Assembly: GCA_947626685.1 (NCBI GenBank)
Contig: CANQTD010000004.1
Coordinates: 44,512-108,511 of the forward strand
Origin: an uncultured Clostridia bacterium
GTDB lineage: Bacteria > Bacillota > Clostridia > Christensenellales > Borkfalkiaceae
DNA: 64,000 bases
Direction: 5' to 3'
Part shown: piece by piece, positions 1-8,319 of the stretch
How positions within the stretch are numbered: position 1 is the stretch's first letter
Layout: every line of letters starts with the position of its first letter
The notes under the pieces: model-generated
Told to the model about the DNA's origin: nothing
Seen by the model: the letters and a program-made list of their open reading frames with translations, nothing else
The model's database searches: none
Translations under genes and position numbers: made by a program

Positions 1-421
1 ATACGGCCTCAAGATCGGGCTGCAATCGAGCGAGAAGCTCAAGAGCACGATCGGGAGCCTCTACGAGTCGGATTCTCAGAGCATGTACGTCAACGGAAGG
101 GATATCGCCACGGGCAAGCCGCGTTCGGTCGCCGTCGCCTCCGAAAAGATCGCGCCGCCCATCCGCGTCTATGTCGACAAAGTTTTGGAGTACTGCGAGC
201 TCCTTCTCCGCATGCTTCCCGCCGAGGTCTCCGCTGCGATCTGCAAGAACGGCGTCTTTCTCGCGGGGGGCGTCTGCGCGCTTGCGGGATTCGGCGACTA
301 TCTCTCCGAAAAATTGCAGATGGAGGCGCACCTCGCTGCCGACGTGCAGACCGCCGTCGTCTTGGGCGGCGGCAGGGTGATCGGAAACGCCGCCCTCTAC
401 CGCAAACTCGCGACGGGGTAG
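1..421 (+). CDS. mreB: MreB/Mbl-family rod-shape protein, C-terminal fragment
   Basis: The reading frame is open from base 2 and stops at 419-421, so only the last 139 or so residues are present. MreB-type proteins are actin-like ATPases that polymerise under the membrane and guide lateral wall synthesis. The visible part matches subdomain 2 of the family: a GRDIATGKP block (family norm GRDLVTGLP), a helix-rich stretch, the glycine-rich adenine-site segment GVFLAGGVCAL, and a late ALGGG-like turn (VVLGGGRVIG). The tail ends a few residues after the usual MreB end. Upstream sequence is missing, so mreB, mbl and mreBH cannot be separated. A terminator follows at once. Confidence 0.8.
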   Translation, partial: YGLKIGLQSSEKLKSTIGSLYESDSQSMYVNGRDIATGKPRSVAVASEKIAPPIRVYVDKVLEYCELLLRMLPAEVSAAICKNGVFLAGGVCALAGFGDYLSEKLQMEAHLAADVQTAVVLGGGRVIGNAALYRKLATG

Positions 422-438
422 GGAAACAGAACAAATTC

Positions 439-473
439 GCACTCCTTTCCCGATGCGGGCGGAGTGCTTTTTT
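439..473 (+). terminator. Intrinsic terminator after the mreB-like gene
   Basis: Seven-bp stem GCACTCC/GGAGTGC with a 15-nt loop, followed by six T residues. It lies 18 bases after the stop codon. Confidence 0.8.
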
Positions 474-504
474 ATGGGTATCAACGGGTAACAACAGGTA
501 TCAT

Positions 505-1611
505 ATGAACGTTTATCTCGATTATGCGGCTTCTTCCCCCCTGCTCGACGACGTCCTCGAACGCATGCTCCCCGTTCTCCGCGAGGGGTTCGGCAATGCG
601 GATTCTCTGCACGCCTACGGCAGGAAGGCGGCGGAATACATCACGGACGCGCGCGACGGGATCGCCGCGCTCCTCGGCGTTTTGCCCTCGGAGGTGTATT
701 TCACGTCGGGCGGGACGGAGGCGGACCAATGGGCGGTGCGCTGCATGGGAAAGGGGAGCGCGCTGCTCTCTCCCATTGAACACGCCGCCGCGCTCTCCGC
801 GCTTCCCTTGAGGGAAAAGGGCGGGCGCGTCTGCACGGTCGGACGGGACGGGATCGTCCGCAAGACGGATTTGGAGGGTACCATGTCCGAAGGGGACGGC
901 CTCGTCTGCGTGATGGCGGTCAACAACGAGACGGGTTCGCGGCAGCCTGTTTCAGAGCTCGCCGACGCCGCGCACGCGCACGGCGCCTACTTTTTCTCCG
1001 ACTGCGTGCAGGCCGCGTGTTCGCAGGATCTCAAAGAGATCGCCGCCGTCTGCGACGGGATATCCCTCTCCGCGCACAAAATAGGCGGGCCGAAAGGGGT
1101 GGGCGCCCTCATCGTGAAGAAGGGCGTGCCCCTCAGACCGCTCATCGCGGGCGGGGAACAGGAGCGCGGGCTGCGCGGGGGCACCCTCAACGTCGCGGGG
1201 ATCGTCGGCTTCTTCTGCGCGCTCGAAAACGCGGTCAAAAAGCGCGAGCTCTTCTGCGCGCACACCCTCGCCCTCCGCACGCTGTTTGAGGAAAAACTGA
1301 CGGCTCTCCTCGGACATGGTATCGTCATCGACGGTGAAAACCGCGCTCCGAATATCTCCCATATCACTTTTTTGGACGGCGGGGAGGCCCTCTTGAACCT
1401 GCTCGACCTCAAAGGGGTCGCCGCCTCGGGGGGCGCGGCTTGCTCGGCGCACGCGGCGCTTCCCTCCCACGTCCTCACCGCGATGGGAAGGACGGAAGGG
1501 GAGGCGAAGAGGGGCGTGCGGTTCTCCTTCGGCATGCAGACGACGGAAGCGGAGACGCTGTTTGCCGCCGAGACCGTCGCCGCCTGTCTCGGAATAGATA
1601 AAAAAGCGTGA
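505..1611 (+). CDS. Cysteine desulfurase, NifS/IscS family (class V aminotransferase)
   Basis: A 368-residue PLP enzyme that takes sulfur from L-cysteine as a Cys persulfide for Fe-S clusters, tRNA thiolation or other sulfur carriers. Key features are visible in order: N-terminal YLDYAAS, TSGGTEAD phosphate-binding block (66-73), stacking His93, NNETG (140-144), SDCVQA with Asp166/Gln169, the PLP lysine Lys192 in SAHKIGGPKG, and catalytic Cys313 in GGAACSAHAALPS. The length fits the family. The Shine-Dalgarno is weak (ACAGGT about 7 bases upstream), but the start gives the canonical N-terminus. No IscU or ThiI gene is adjacent, so the sulfur acceptor is unknown. The gene stands alone between two terminators. 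Confidence 0.93.
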   Translation: MNVYLDYAASSPLLDDVLERMLPVLREGFGNADSLHAYGRKAAEYITDARDGIAALLGVLPSEVYFTSGGTEADQWAVRCMGKGSALLSPIEHAAALSALPLREKGGRVCTVGRDGIVRKTDLEGTMSEGDGLVCVMAVNNETGSRQPVSELADAAHAHGAYFFSDCVQAACSQDLKEIAAVCDGISLSAHKIGGPKGVGALIVKKGVPLRPLIAGGEQERGLRGGTLNVAGIVGFFCALENAVKKRELFCAHTLALRTLFEEKLTALLGHGIVIDGENRAPNISHITFLDGGEALLNLLDLKGVAASGGAACSAHAALPSHVLTAMGRTEGEAKRGVRFSFGMQTTEAETLFAAETVAACLGIDKKA

Positions 1612-1630
1612 CGCAAGGTCACGCTTTTTT
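1601..1630. terminator. Bidirectional terminator overlapping the desulfurase stop codon
   Basis: AAAAAGCGTGA pairs with TCACGCTTTTTT around a 7-nt loop. The left arm contains the stop codon, and A/T runs on both sides let it serve the converging lipoprotein gene that ends at 1644. Confidence 0.85.
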
Positions 1631-1643
1631 ATCACTTTCCTGT

Positions 1644-3161
1644 TCAAAAATATGTAATGGGTCCGTTCTTTTTCACCGTTCCGTTTGTGCATGTCACGGT
1701 ATAATTACCGGTGTTATAATTCCAATTCCAATCGCTTGCCTCTTCCAGCACTTGCCATTCTTCTACCGTGCCCTTGAAGTGAATGTCCGTCAGCCCGGTG
1801 CAATTTTGGAATGCCTCCTCCCTGATGGTCATGCCGCTATGGAGCGTTACGCTTGTCAGCCAGTCACAATTATAGAACGCGTCTTTTTTGATTTCCGTCA
1901 CTTCATCGGGAATCACAAGTTCGTTGACTTTTTCCGCTCCGAGATAAAGGTGGGCATGATTGATGAGAGGATTGGAAGCGTATTCAAACTCAATATTACA
2001 CCATGCCGCAAGATCGGATATGATTACTTTCTGTAATTTGTCGCACCAATGAAACGCCGCCATTCCGATCGAGGTCACACCCTTGCCGATCGTCACGCTT
2101 TTAAGTTCGCTACAATGGTAAAAGGCACTTTCGCCAATCGTGACTACGCTGTCGGGGATTTCGATGCTTGTCAATTGTTCACACCATGAGAACACGCTGC
2201 CTGCGATGAGTTTGGTATTGGGTTTTATGGTATATGCGCCCGAAAGTGTGCCCGATGCCCCAATTAAAAAATTCCCGTAATAGAGCATGCCGTTACTATC
2301 CCAATTAGAATCATTGTTATAGTACGCCGTTGCTCTGAACGCATTACTTCCGATCGCGATCACGCTGTCGGGGATAACAATGGTTCTCAGTTTTGAACAA
2401 CTTGCGAACGCGCCTCCTCCAATCGAAGTCACGCCGTTCGGAATTTCAATGCTCGTAAGATTTCTGCATTCTTGGAACGTTCCATTTTCGATAGAGGTAA
2501 CGCCATCCGGGATTTTAACGCTCGCCAGCGCGGTGCATTCTTGGAACGCCCCCTGCCCGATCGAAATCACGCTATTGGGGATCTCAACGCTCTCGAGATT
2601 CGTGCAACCCATGAACGCCGAAGATCCGATTGACGTCACGCCGTCGGGTATTTTTACGCTTATCAGCTTCACCTCCCAGCAATTTTTGAACGCGTCATCC
2701 CGAATCGAGGCCACCGCTTTGCCTTCGTAGTATGCGGGGATTATGAGCTCTGTGTCTGTTGCCGTGCCGATACCGCTCACGGTGTACGTATCGGTAATGA
2801 TATTATGCGAATATTGAAGTCCTTTCGAATAGATTGTACTGTATCCGCATGTCTCGCATGTGTTGTCGGAATTGAAATTGTGTTTTCCCTCGGAAAATTT
2901 TTCGCCGCAGTCGGTGCAAATCTTCCAATGATTTGTTTCGTCCACTTGAAAATACTCGGCGGCGTGTGTGCCTCCGCCCGTTCCTCCTCCGCCCGGATTT
3001 TCCGTTTCGGTGCCTCCCGAACTGTCTCCCGGGCCGTTGCCGCCCTGCCCGGTCTGCGAGCCGCCCGTATCAGGGCCGTTGCCGCCACATGCGGCGAGGC
3101 CCAAGCAGAGACAAAATGCGGCGACAATAGCGAGCAGCATCGTCAAAAGTTTGTGTTTCAT
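1644..3161 (-). CDS. BspA-type leucine-rich-repeat lipoprotein
   Basis: A 505-residue surface lipoprotein. The signal peptide ends in a lipobox, GLAAC with Cys25. A Gly/Pro/Thr-rich linker follows, then a short two-CxxC zinc-ribbon-like block (CTDCGEKF...CETCGY, about 85-112), then about ten BspA/LRR_5-type repeats of about 23 residues with the signature IPDGVTSIGxxAFxxCxxL. Such repeats usually mediate adhesion or ligand binding. I chose the start at 3161 because it gives the signal peptide and has an AAGGAG site. An in-frame upstream extension to 3386 has neither. The G+C looks lower than in neighbouring genes. The same CxxC block occurs in the lipoproteins at 27024 and 43854. Confidence 0.9.
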   Translation of the reverse strand: MKHKLLTMLLAIVAAFCLCLGLAACGGNGPDTGGSQTGQGGNGPGDSSGGTETENPGGGGTGGGTHAAEYFQVDETNHWKICTDCGEKFSEGKHNFNSDNTCETCGYSTIYSKGLQYSHNIITDTYTVSGIGTATDTELIIPAYYEGKAVASIRDDAFKNCWEVKLISVKIPDGVTSIGSSAFMGCTNLESVEIPNSVISIGQGAFQECTALASVKIPDGVTSIENGTFQECRNLTSIEIPNGVTSIGGGAFASCSKLRTIVIPDSVIAIGSNAFRATAYYNNDSNWDSNGMLYYGNFLIGASGTLSGAYTIKPNTKLIAGSVFSWCEQLTSIEIPDSVVTIGESAFYHCSELKSVTIGKGVTSIGMAAFHWCDKLQKVIISDLAAWCNIEFEYASNPLINHAHLYLGAEKVNELVIPDEVTEIKKDAFYNCDWLTSVTLHSGMTIREEAFQNCTGLTDIHFKGTVEEWQVLEEASDWNWNYNTGNYTVTCTNGTVKKNGPITYF

Positions 3162-3248
3162 GGTTCCTTTTCTCCTTGCAAAATATTTGCGGGCAAAAAA
3201 TAAGGACGCTCCGCATTGGGAACGCCCGCAGAGAGTATCCCAATGTGT

Positions 3249-3348
3249 TGCGCCACAACTTTCTCCGGAATTTGAAAACACGGAAAAGAAGGATACATCC
3301 TGCCAAAGTTGTAGCCATGTTTTCAAATCCATATTCAGTTGTGGCGCA
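3249..3348. repeat. Nested inverted repeat upstream of the LRR lipoprotein
   Basis: Outer 12-bp arms (3249-3260, TGCGCCACAACT; 3337-3348, its reverse complement) enclose inner 13-bp arms (3267-3280 and 3318-3330, TTTGAAAACA core with one bulged A). A third partial copy of the outer arm (AAGTTGT) lies in the middle at 3306-3312, so alternative pairings are possible. It sits 90 bases upstream of the lipoprotein start. Function unknown. Confidence 0.65.
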
Positions 3349-3445
3349 TTGTCAGTATAGCACACGTGCGGAAAAATGGCAAGCAAAACAGTATGAAAAT
3401 TTTTGTATATTCTTGCGGAAGGGTGCGTTGTGCTGAAAAATTACG

Positions 3446-3480
3446 CAAAAAAAATGCCGGCGGGACGCGTCCCGCCGGCA
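3446..3480 (-). terminator. Intrinsic terminator of the esterase lipoprotein gene
   Basis: A perfect 26-nt palindrome (3455-3480) is followed on the minus strand by eight T residues. It begins 15 bases past the stop codon of the gene at 3495. Confidence 0.9.
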
Positions 3481-3494
3481 AATATTTTACTTTT

Positions 3495-4871
3495 TTATCC
3501 GAGAAGCCCGCGCAGATATTCCGTGAGCTGGTCCGCATACAGCTTGTGCGCGTCGCCGCCCGGGTGCGCGCCCGCGCCCATGTCGTTCTTGCGGAAGGAG
3601 AGGTAGCTCATCTTGGGATCGCCCACCGTTTCGAGCGCCTCTTGGATCCCGCTCTCGACGAAGGTGTTCGCGCCCATCATGCCGTAGATGCAGACGACGT
3701 ACGCGTGGGGATAGATCTCGCGCAGGTGGTTCAAAAAGGCGGCGTAGTCGTCGGGGAATTGGTGTCTGTAAGAGGTGTTCTTGTCGATATAGGAGGCGTC
3801 GTTGGTGCCGAGCGCGAGAACGACGGCGTCCATGTCCGCGTCATAGGTGTACGGAACGGGGTTGCGGTTGGAGAGATAGCCGTGCATCTCGGTCATGTTG
3901 AGAATGCCGTACACGCTCACATTCAGGCAGATGCCGCTGAGCGCGATGACGGAGAAATCGGCGTCGAGCCGCATGCCCGTGAGGGCGGCGTACGAAATGC
4001 AGGCGTCCGAATTTTCCACCGACCAGCTCCCGCCCACGACGCGGTTGCCGTAGCCCGCCGTGATGGAGTCGCCGATAAATTCGATCTTGAGATCGGACTT
4101 TTCGGGCATGCGCAAAAATTCTTCCGCGGAGAAGCCCTTCACGGCGAACTTGCCGCGGTCGATCTCCGAGGATTTGAGGACGCGCGCCGTGTGGATGCCC
4201 TCGCCGAGCCCCTCCGCGACGGTGAACGCGCCCGATTCGAGCTTCACGAACTCGCCTTCGGTATCGCCGTCGAGGTAAATGTGCGCGTACACGTCAAAGA
4301 CGGTGTTGCCCTCTTTATCGCATGTGACGTCGAGGTCCACGGTGAGGGAATCGCCGAGGAAGGCGACCTCGAAACCCGAGGCAACGTGGTCGACGTTGAG
4401 CGCGCCGTCCTCCGAGAAGTACTGCCTGCCGTAGCGGTTGATATACGTTTCATCGAACGTGTTCACGTTTTCCGCCGTCGTGCGTTCGAATACGTTCACG
4501 GGCACGCGCGCGCTCGCATCGTGGAACATGGCGACAAGCTCCGTCCTGCCGTACGCTTTCGGCGTGACGACGCCCGCTTCGTCCACCGCCGCGATGGCGG
4601 GATCGGCGATCGTATAGGTGATCTCGGGGGAATCCACCTTCTTCCTGTCCTTCCCCGCGACGAACGTCGCCTGCGCGGTGGAATACGCCTCGTCGCCGAG
4701 CAGCAGGTTGCATGCGGCGGTCTTGGTCGTGAGGGAATAGACGGACGTGTCGGCCGGTTCCTCAGGCGTCGGCGCGGGCGTTTCGGTAGCGGGGGGCGTG
4801 CACGCGCCGAAAAAGAGCGACGCGAGCATCGTGGCGGCTGCGAGTGCGGCGAACTTCGAAAATTGTTTCAT
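3495..4871 (-). CDS. SGNH-hydrolase lipoprotein (carbohydrate esterase family 2-like)
   Basis: A 458-residue secreted esterase, probably removing acetyl groups from polysaccharide. Lipobox FGAC gives lipidated Cys24. A Pro/Thr linker comes first, then a BIG2-like Ig stretch (about 45-125), a beta-rich jelly-roll region, and the SGNH domain from about 260. Catalytic blocks: GDSITAGYG with nucleophile Ser269, the Gly in SGICLN, GTND with Asn357, and the C-terminal HPGG block with His436. A jelly-roll domain before a GDSIT domain is the CE2 arrangement, as in acetyl-xylan/glucomannan esterases. The start at 4871 has an AGGAG site and the signal peptide. Substrate unproven. Confidence 0.87.
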   Translation of the reverse strand: MKQFSKFAALAAATMLASLFFGACTPPATETPAPTPEEPADTSVYSLTTKTAACNLLLGDEAYSTAQATFVAGKDRKKVDSPEITYTIADPAIAAVDEAGVVTPKAYGRTELVAMFHDASARVPVNVFERTTAENVNTFDETYINRYGRQYFSEDGALNVDHVASGFEVAFLGDSLTVDLDVTCDKEGNTVFDVYAHIYLDGDTEGEFVKLESGAFTVAEGLGEGIHTARVLKSSEIDRGKFAVKGFSAEEFLRMPEKSDLKIEFIGDSITAGYGNRVVGGSWSVENSDACISYAALTGMRLDADFSVIALSGICLNVSVYGILNMTEMHGYLSNRNPVPYTYDADMDAVVLALGTNDASYIDKNTSYRHQFPDDYAAFLNHLREIYPHAYVVCIYGMMGANTFVESGIQEALETVGDPKMSYLSFRKNDMGAGAHPGGDAHKLYADQLTEYLRGLLG

Positions 4872-4902
4872 GGCGGTCTCCTTTTTTTGCGGAAATGATA
4901 TA

Positions 4903-4933
4903 GGGAGGCGTCGCGCATGGCGCGATACCTCCC
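4903..4933 (-). promoter_or_regulatory. Hairpin in the 5' leader of the esterase gene
   Basis: GGGAGG and TCGCGC pair with GCGCGA and CCTCCC around an ATG loop, with 2-nt internal mismatches. It ends about 30 bases before the start codon. It has no T run, so it is a leader structure rather than a terminator. Role unknown. Confidence 0.4.
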
Positions 4934-5026
4934 TCCCGAGTTTGATTGTATCACAATTTCCCGCTTCTGTCAAGGGGTTTGAAAAATTCGTCCTCATTGT
5001 ATGAAAGCCGCGCCCGATCTTGTTCG

Positions 5027-5078
5027 TTCGACACAGAATTTTTCTTCTACTTTCGGAATATTTCGCATAGAGTATAAT
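5027..5078 (+). promoter_or_regulatory. Putative promoter of spoIVFA with possible Spo0A box
   Basis: A perfect TATAAT at 5073-5078 has no good -35. TTCGACA (reverse complement of the Spo0A core TGTCGAA) lies at 5027-5033, 39 bp upstream of the -10. The spoIIE promoter has nearly the same arrangement. Inference only. Confidence 0.4.
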
Positions 5079-5136
5079 TGCCCGAGCGGAAAACCGCCTA
5101 CGGACAAAATGCGAAATCCAATCGAGAGGTGTTGCT

Positions 5137-5865
5137 ATGAACGATGAACTGAGTTATGCGGAAATGCTCGAGATCCCCGTGGAGACGGTGACCGTCAAAC
5201 GCAAGGAAAAGAAGCGCCGCGGCAAGGGCAAAGAGGAACTCTCCGACCGTCTCATCGACGAGGTGAACGGAAGAGTGGAGACGGGCGATCCGATGTATGC
5301 GGAGAGCAAAGAGATCGAGCGCATCGTGAAAAAGCGTCCGCGCGAAAAGGTGATGAAGGGGATCGTCCTCGGCGAATTTATCGCCGTGTGCGCGCTGCTC
5401 GCCGTCATCTTCTTCACCAATCTCTTCTATGAGACGAGCGCGATCAACACGTTCGTGCGGGGGCTCTTCCGCGGCGACGCGGAGGCGACCGATTCCCGCG
5501 TCTACTCCGACTTTACGCTCTCGCCCGTCGTCGGCGACAGCGTGGACGCCGAGGTGGCGGTCTCCGATACGGGCGTCATGTCCTTCACGGCGAAGTGCTC
5601 GGTGTATCCTCCCGTCTCGGGGACGCTTGAATCGGTGAGCGGGAACGCGCAGTCGGGCTATACCCTCCGCATCCGCCATTCCGACTCCTTCTCCACCATC
5701 ATCAGCGGGCTCGACGACGTGTACAACGTGGCGGGGGACACCGTGCGCTCGAATATCCCCATCGCGTGGACGGACGGCGAGGGCGAAGTGCGCGTCATGT
5801 TCTACGACGGGGACGCCGTGCTCAACTGCTACTCCGTAGGCGAGAACGGGATCGCTTGGAGCTGA
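5137..5865 (+). CDS. spoIVFA: SpoIVFA-like membrane protein with M23-like domain
   Basis: A 242-residue single-pass protein with a Lys/Arg-rich cytoplasmic N-terminus (1-73), a TM helix at about 75-97 and an outside domain that resembles a LytM/M23 fold (about 145-240: PVSGTLESV, GYTLRIRHSD, GLDDVYNVAGDTV). The Zn ligands of active M23 peptidases are not evident, as in SpoIVFA, which holds and inhibits the SpoIVFB protease in the outer forespore membrane. The TGA stop shares its A with the ATG of spoIVFB, indicating translational coupling. SpoIIQ-like proteins share the fold, but the neighbour decides the call. RBS GAGAGGTG. Confidence 0.8.
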   Translation: MNDELSYAEMLEIPVETVTVKRKEKKRRGKGKEELSDRLIDEVNGRVETGDPMYAESKEIERIVKKRPREKVMKGIVLGEFIAVCALLAVIFFTNLFYETSAINTFVRGLFRGDAEATDSRVYSDFTLSPVVGDSVDAEVAVSDTGVMSFTAKCSVYPPVSGTLESVSGNAQSGYTLRIRHSDSFSTIISGLDDVYNVAGDTVRSNIPIAWTDGEGEVRVMFYDGDAVLNCYSVGENGIAWS

Positions 5866-6683
5866 TGCCCGTCAAAAAACTGCGCGTCCATCCGCTGTTT
5901 TTGGCGGTGGGCGCGCTGTCCGCCTTTACGGGCGGACTTCTTTCTTTTCTCGCAGCCGTTTTCGCCGCCTTAGAACACGAATGCGCGCATGCGATCGCGG
6001 CGAGAAGATACGGCTACTCCCTCGACAGGGTGGTGCTCATGCCGTACGGCGCGGTCATCTCGGGCGACATTACGGGCATCGGCAGAAGGGAACTTCTCTC
6101 CGTCCTCCTCGCGGGGCCGCTCTGCAATTTCGCGACGGGGATCTTCTTCGTCGCGCTGTGGTGGCTGTACCCCGAAACATACCCCTACACCGAGCTGGCG
6201 GCGACGGTTTCCTTCTCTCTTTTTTTTGTCAATCTCCTGCCCGCGTACCCGCTCGACGGGGGCAGGATCCTGCGCCTTCTCTTACAGCCGATCGGAGAAA
6301 AAAGAGCCCGCATCGCGGGCATGGTATGCTCCTTTTTGGTCTCCGCACTCATTTTAGGCTACTTTGTGTGGACGTGTTTCTCCTCGCCCGCATGGTCGGC
6401 GCTCGCCTTTTCGCTCCTGCTCGCGGCGGGGAATTTGGGCGGCGGTTCGTATGAGAGGGTCGTCTTTTCGCCCAAGCGGTTTTTGCACGGCGTGGAGGAA
6501 CGGCGGATCGCCCTCACCGCGGACGCCCCCGTGCGGGACGCGATCCGCTTTCTGCGCGAAGATAAGTACCTCACCCTCCTCCTGTTTGAGGGGAGCGAGT
6601 TCGTGGGCGAGGTCAACGAGGAGGAGTTTCTCGCCGCCCTCTCGGACGGAAAGTACAACGCCCCCCTCCACTCTCTCGTTTAA
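5865..6683 (+). CDS. spoIVFB: SpoIVFB-like intramembrane metalloprotease (M50)
   Basis: A 272-residue site-2-type protease. In Bacillus it cleaves pro-sigma-K in the mother cell. The zinc motif is complete: HECAH at 38-42 in the second hydrophobic segment, and the third ligand Asp131 in LLPAYPLDGGR. Several membrane segments lie between 10 and 205, and the C-terminal 60 or so residues form a half-CBS-like domain (LTADAPVRDAIRFL), as in SpoIVFB. The start overlaps the spoIVFA stop by one base. Interspersed repeats begin directly after the stop, with no clear terminator of its own. Confidence 0.88.
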   Translation: MPVKKLRVHPLFLAVGALSAFTGGLLSFLAAVFAALEHECAHAIAARRYGYSLDRVVLMPYGAVISGDITGIGRRELLSVLLAGPLCNFATGIFFVALWWLYPETYPYTELAATVSFSLFFVNLLPAYPLDGGRILRLLLQPIGEKRARIAGMVCSFLVSALILGYFVWTCFSSPAWSALAFSLLLAAGNLGGGSYERVVFSPKRFLHGVEERRIALTADAPVRDAIRFLREDKYLTLLLFEGSEFVGEVNEEEFLAALSDGKYNAPLHSLV

Positions 6684-7175
6684 CTCGCGAAGGGGGGACA
6701 CGAGATTCGCCTCCCCCCTTTTGCCATGCAAAAGGGGGGAGGGGGGGGGTGGTAGCCTTCACCCCTTCGGGGGGAAGCCTTTCTCGGCTCCTCCAGAGGA
6801 GGAGCTCGCACACAACCAATCTTGGCGTCCCCTTGAGGGGAAGCTGTCGAGCATTAGCGAGACGGAAGGGGTGTTGCATAATCGGAACAACACCCCTTTC
6901 GTCACTCGCATTGCTCGTGCCACCCTTCTCACGCGGGTAGAGCCCCGCGTTCGGTCACCGTTCGCGCGAGATAATGCGCTCACTCCTGTCGCAACGCGCC
7001 AAAAGTTCACAGGACTTTTGGCAGAATGCGTTGCTCCTCCTCGAGGGGTGGGCAAGGTAGGGCGGCTCTCGGCTCCACCTTTGGGGGAGCTGTCACGAAG
7101 TGACTGCCCCGCGCGCACTATTTCCTACTAAGCGCGGCACGAGCGCGTAGCGCGAAGTAGGGGGTTCGCTTATAT

Positions 7176-7340
7176 CAAAACCCCTTTCCCCCGCTACGCG
7201 GGTACTTTCTCGGGCAGGTAGATTCCTGCCCTCGGTCACCGTTCGCGCCTTCCGATGCGCTCACTCACCGCAAAACGCCGCGAAAAGCGCACTGTGCTTT
7301 TCGCGAGAAGTGCGTTTTGCGACCCCAAAGGGGACAGCAA
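7176..7340 (-). repeat. 165-bp hairpin repeat, copy 1
   Basis: An inverted near-identical copy lies at 58857-59018. It contains the nested hairpin GCGAAAAGC/GCTTTTCGC inside AACGC-type outer arms, and a TTGCTGTCCCC end shared with 14597 and 48563. Confidence 0.85.
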
Positions 7341-7345
7341 GTAGT

Positions 7346-7490
7346 CGCCCCACCCCCATATCCGTTGCGATGGCAGGGACCATCGCAACCCCGTCGGCGA
7401 GGCCACGCCTCCTGTCACGGTGCCATTCACAGCCCACCGGGCTGTTGAATGAGAATTGCACCGCTCCACCCCCACGGAGGGGGCAAGAAA
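7346..7490 (-). repeat. About 140-bp structured repeat, copy 1
   Basis: Other copies lie at 11125-11262 and 23746-23882. It contains hairpins ATTCACAGCC/GGGCTGTTGAA and GTTGCGATGG/CCATCGCAAC. Confidence 0.88.
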
Positions 7491-7522
7491 GTTCGTTTTC
7501 CCGACCCCATTTCTAATTTACT

Positions 7523-7554
7523 CAAAAAACAAAAACCGCGCTTTTTGTTTTTTG
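7523..7554. terminator. AT-rich perfect hairpin, terminator-like
   Basis: A 13-bp arm CAAAAAACAAAAA pairs with TTTTTGTTTTTTG around CCGCGC. It could end transcripts from either side. The remaining 90 bases up to 7640 show nothing I recognise. Confidence 0.5.
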
Positions 7555-7642
7555 CCCCAATTTGCGCCGCGCGCTTATTGTCTGATGAAACAGCAAGGTT
7601 TGTGCGGCTAAGAGTTTGAGAAGGTACGGGAGCCTATCCGCT

Positions 7643-7684
7643 CACGAAATTTTGTTTTGCGCCCTTGCAAAACAAAATTTGTGA
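7643..7684 (-). terminator. Hairpin after the helical-protein gene
   Basis: Perfect 14-bp stem AAATTTTGTTTTGC/GCAAAACAAAATTT with a 6-nt loop, extended by TCAC/GTGA around one bulge. It lies a few bases past the stop at 7689. AT-rich, probably bidirectional. Confidence 0.65.
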
Positions 7685-7688
7685 ATTT

Positions 7689-8129
7689 TTATATAATTTT
7701 CTTCCAGATCTCCTCGAACTCCTCTTCGGTGTGGAGAAGGTCCTCGGCGAGTTCCTTCACCTCGGTGTCGGCGTACTCGTCGCTCATCTCCCCGAGGGTG
7801 GAGCGGAGGGCGGTGATGCCCATCACCGTGCCCTGCACCATCATCTCCGCGATATGGGCGCGGGAATCGTCTTTCATGGCGTTCATCTTGATGCCCGTCC
7901 ACATCATCGCCTTCTTGATGGGGTTGGGATTTTTGAGCTCGATCGCCCGTTCGCGCGCAAGCAGGGCCGCCTTGCCGCCGATCCGCTCGTATTCTTCATG
8001 CTGGCGGAGGAGCTCCGCCTTGATCTCCTCGTCGTCCGTCTCGGGCAAAATGTCCGAGATCGATTGCAGGGCATAGGTACAGTTGCGGTGGATCTCCGCC
8101 AAAACTTCTTCGCTTTTTTTGATGTCCAT
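7689..8129 (-). CDS. Hypothetical all-helical cytoplasmic protein
   Basis: 146 residues, acidic, no signal peptide or membrane segment. The sequence is almost all amphipathic helix with heptad-like spacing and resembles small ferritin-like or four-helix-bundle proteins of Clostridia, but I see no clear metal-ligand pattern. The start is set by AGGAG six bases upstream. It is a single gene with its own downstream hairpin, divergent from the rplU operon. Function unknown. Confidence 0.75.
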   Translation of the reverse strand: MDIKKSEEVLAEIHRNCTYALQSISDILPETDDEEIKAELLRQHEEYERIGGKAALLARERAIELKNPNPIKKAMMWTGIKMNAMKDDSRAHIAEMMVQGTVMGITALRSTLGEMSDEYADTEVKELAEDLLHTEEEFEEIWKKII

Positions 8130-8198
8130 AACGTTTCTCCTTTTCGCATATAGCTTGAGAAAAATTTCTTTCTTTATGCAAAAGGGGACGAAAACCGC

Positions 8199-8227
8199 TT
8201 GACTTTTCCCTTTTTCTATGATAAATT
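8199..8227 (+). promoter_or_regulatory. Sigma-A-type promoter for rplU-rpmA
   Basis: TTGACT (8199-8204), 17-bp spacer, TAAATT (8222-8227). The transcript would start about 85 bases before rplU. Confidence 0.55.
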
Positions 8228-8234
8228 TAATAAT

Positions 8235-8319
8235 GAGCCGCTAAGGACGGGCAGAAAGCATCCTGCAACAGAGGGTCGCCTAAGATAACTTGCGAGACCG
8301 GGAAGAGGAGGTAAAACGT
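8235..8319 (+). promoter_or_regulatory. Probable L21 leader (ribosomal-protein autoregulatory RNA)
   Basis: The 85-nt GC-rich leader has short inverted segments and lies at the position where Firmicutes carry the L21 leader RNA ahead of rplU. The call rests on position; I could not verify the consensus fold. Confidence 0.4.

Larger units (their letters stand above)
6684..7510. repeat. Interspersed repeat cluster downstream of spoIVFB
   Basis: Mosaic of elements seen elsewhere in the window: a purine-rich hairpin block (6690-6775), a CTCCTCC module (6780-6890), a hairpin element (6935-7035) related to 7176-7340, the GCGCGCACTATTT module (7108-7165), and the two longer elements listed separately. 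The short reading frames here are not credible genes because the same sequence occurs in other places and orientations. Confidence 0.85.

Noticed and set aside
3249..3348. Integron attC site
   Set aside because: The arms lack the RYYYAAC/GTTRRRY boxes and no integrase or cassette array is nearby.
7236..7475. Short frames starting MGVERCNSHSTARWAVNG-type that recur in three places
   Set aside because: They are translations of the 140-bp structured repeat in different frames and orientations, not a gene family.
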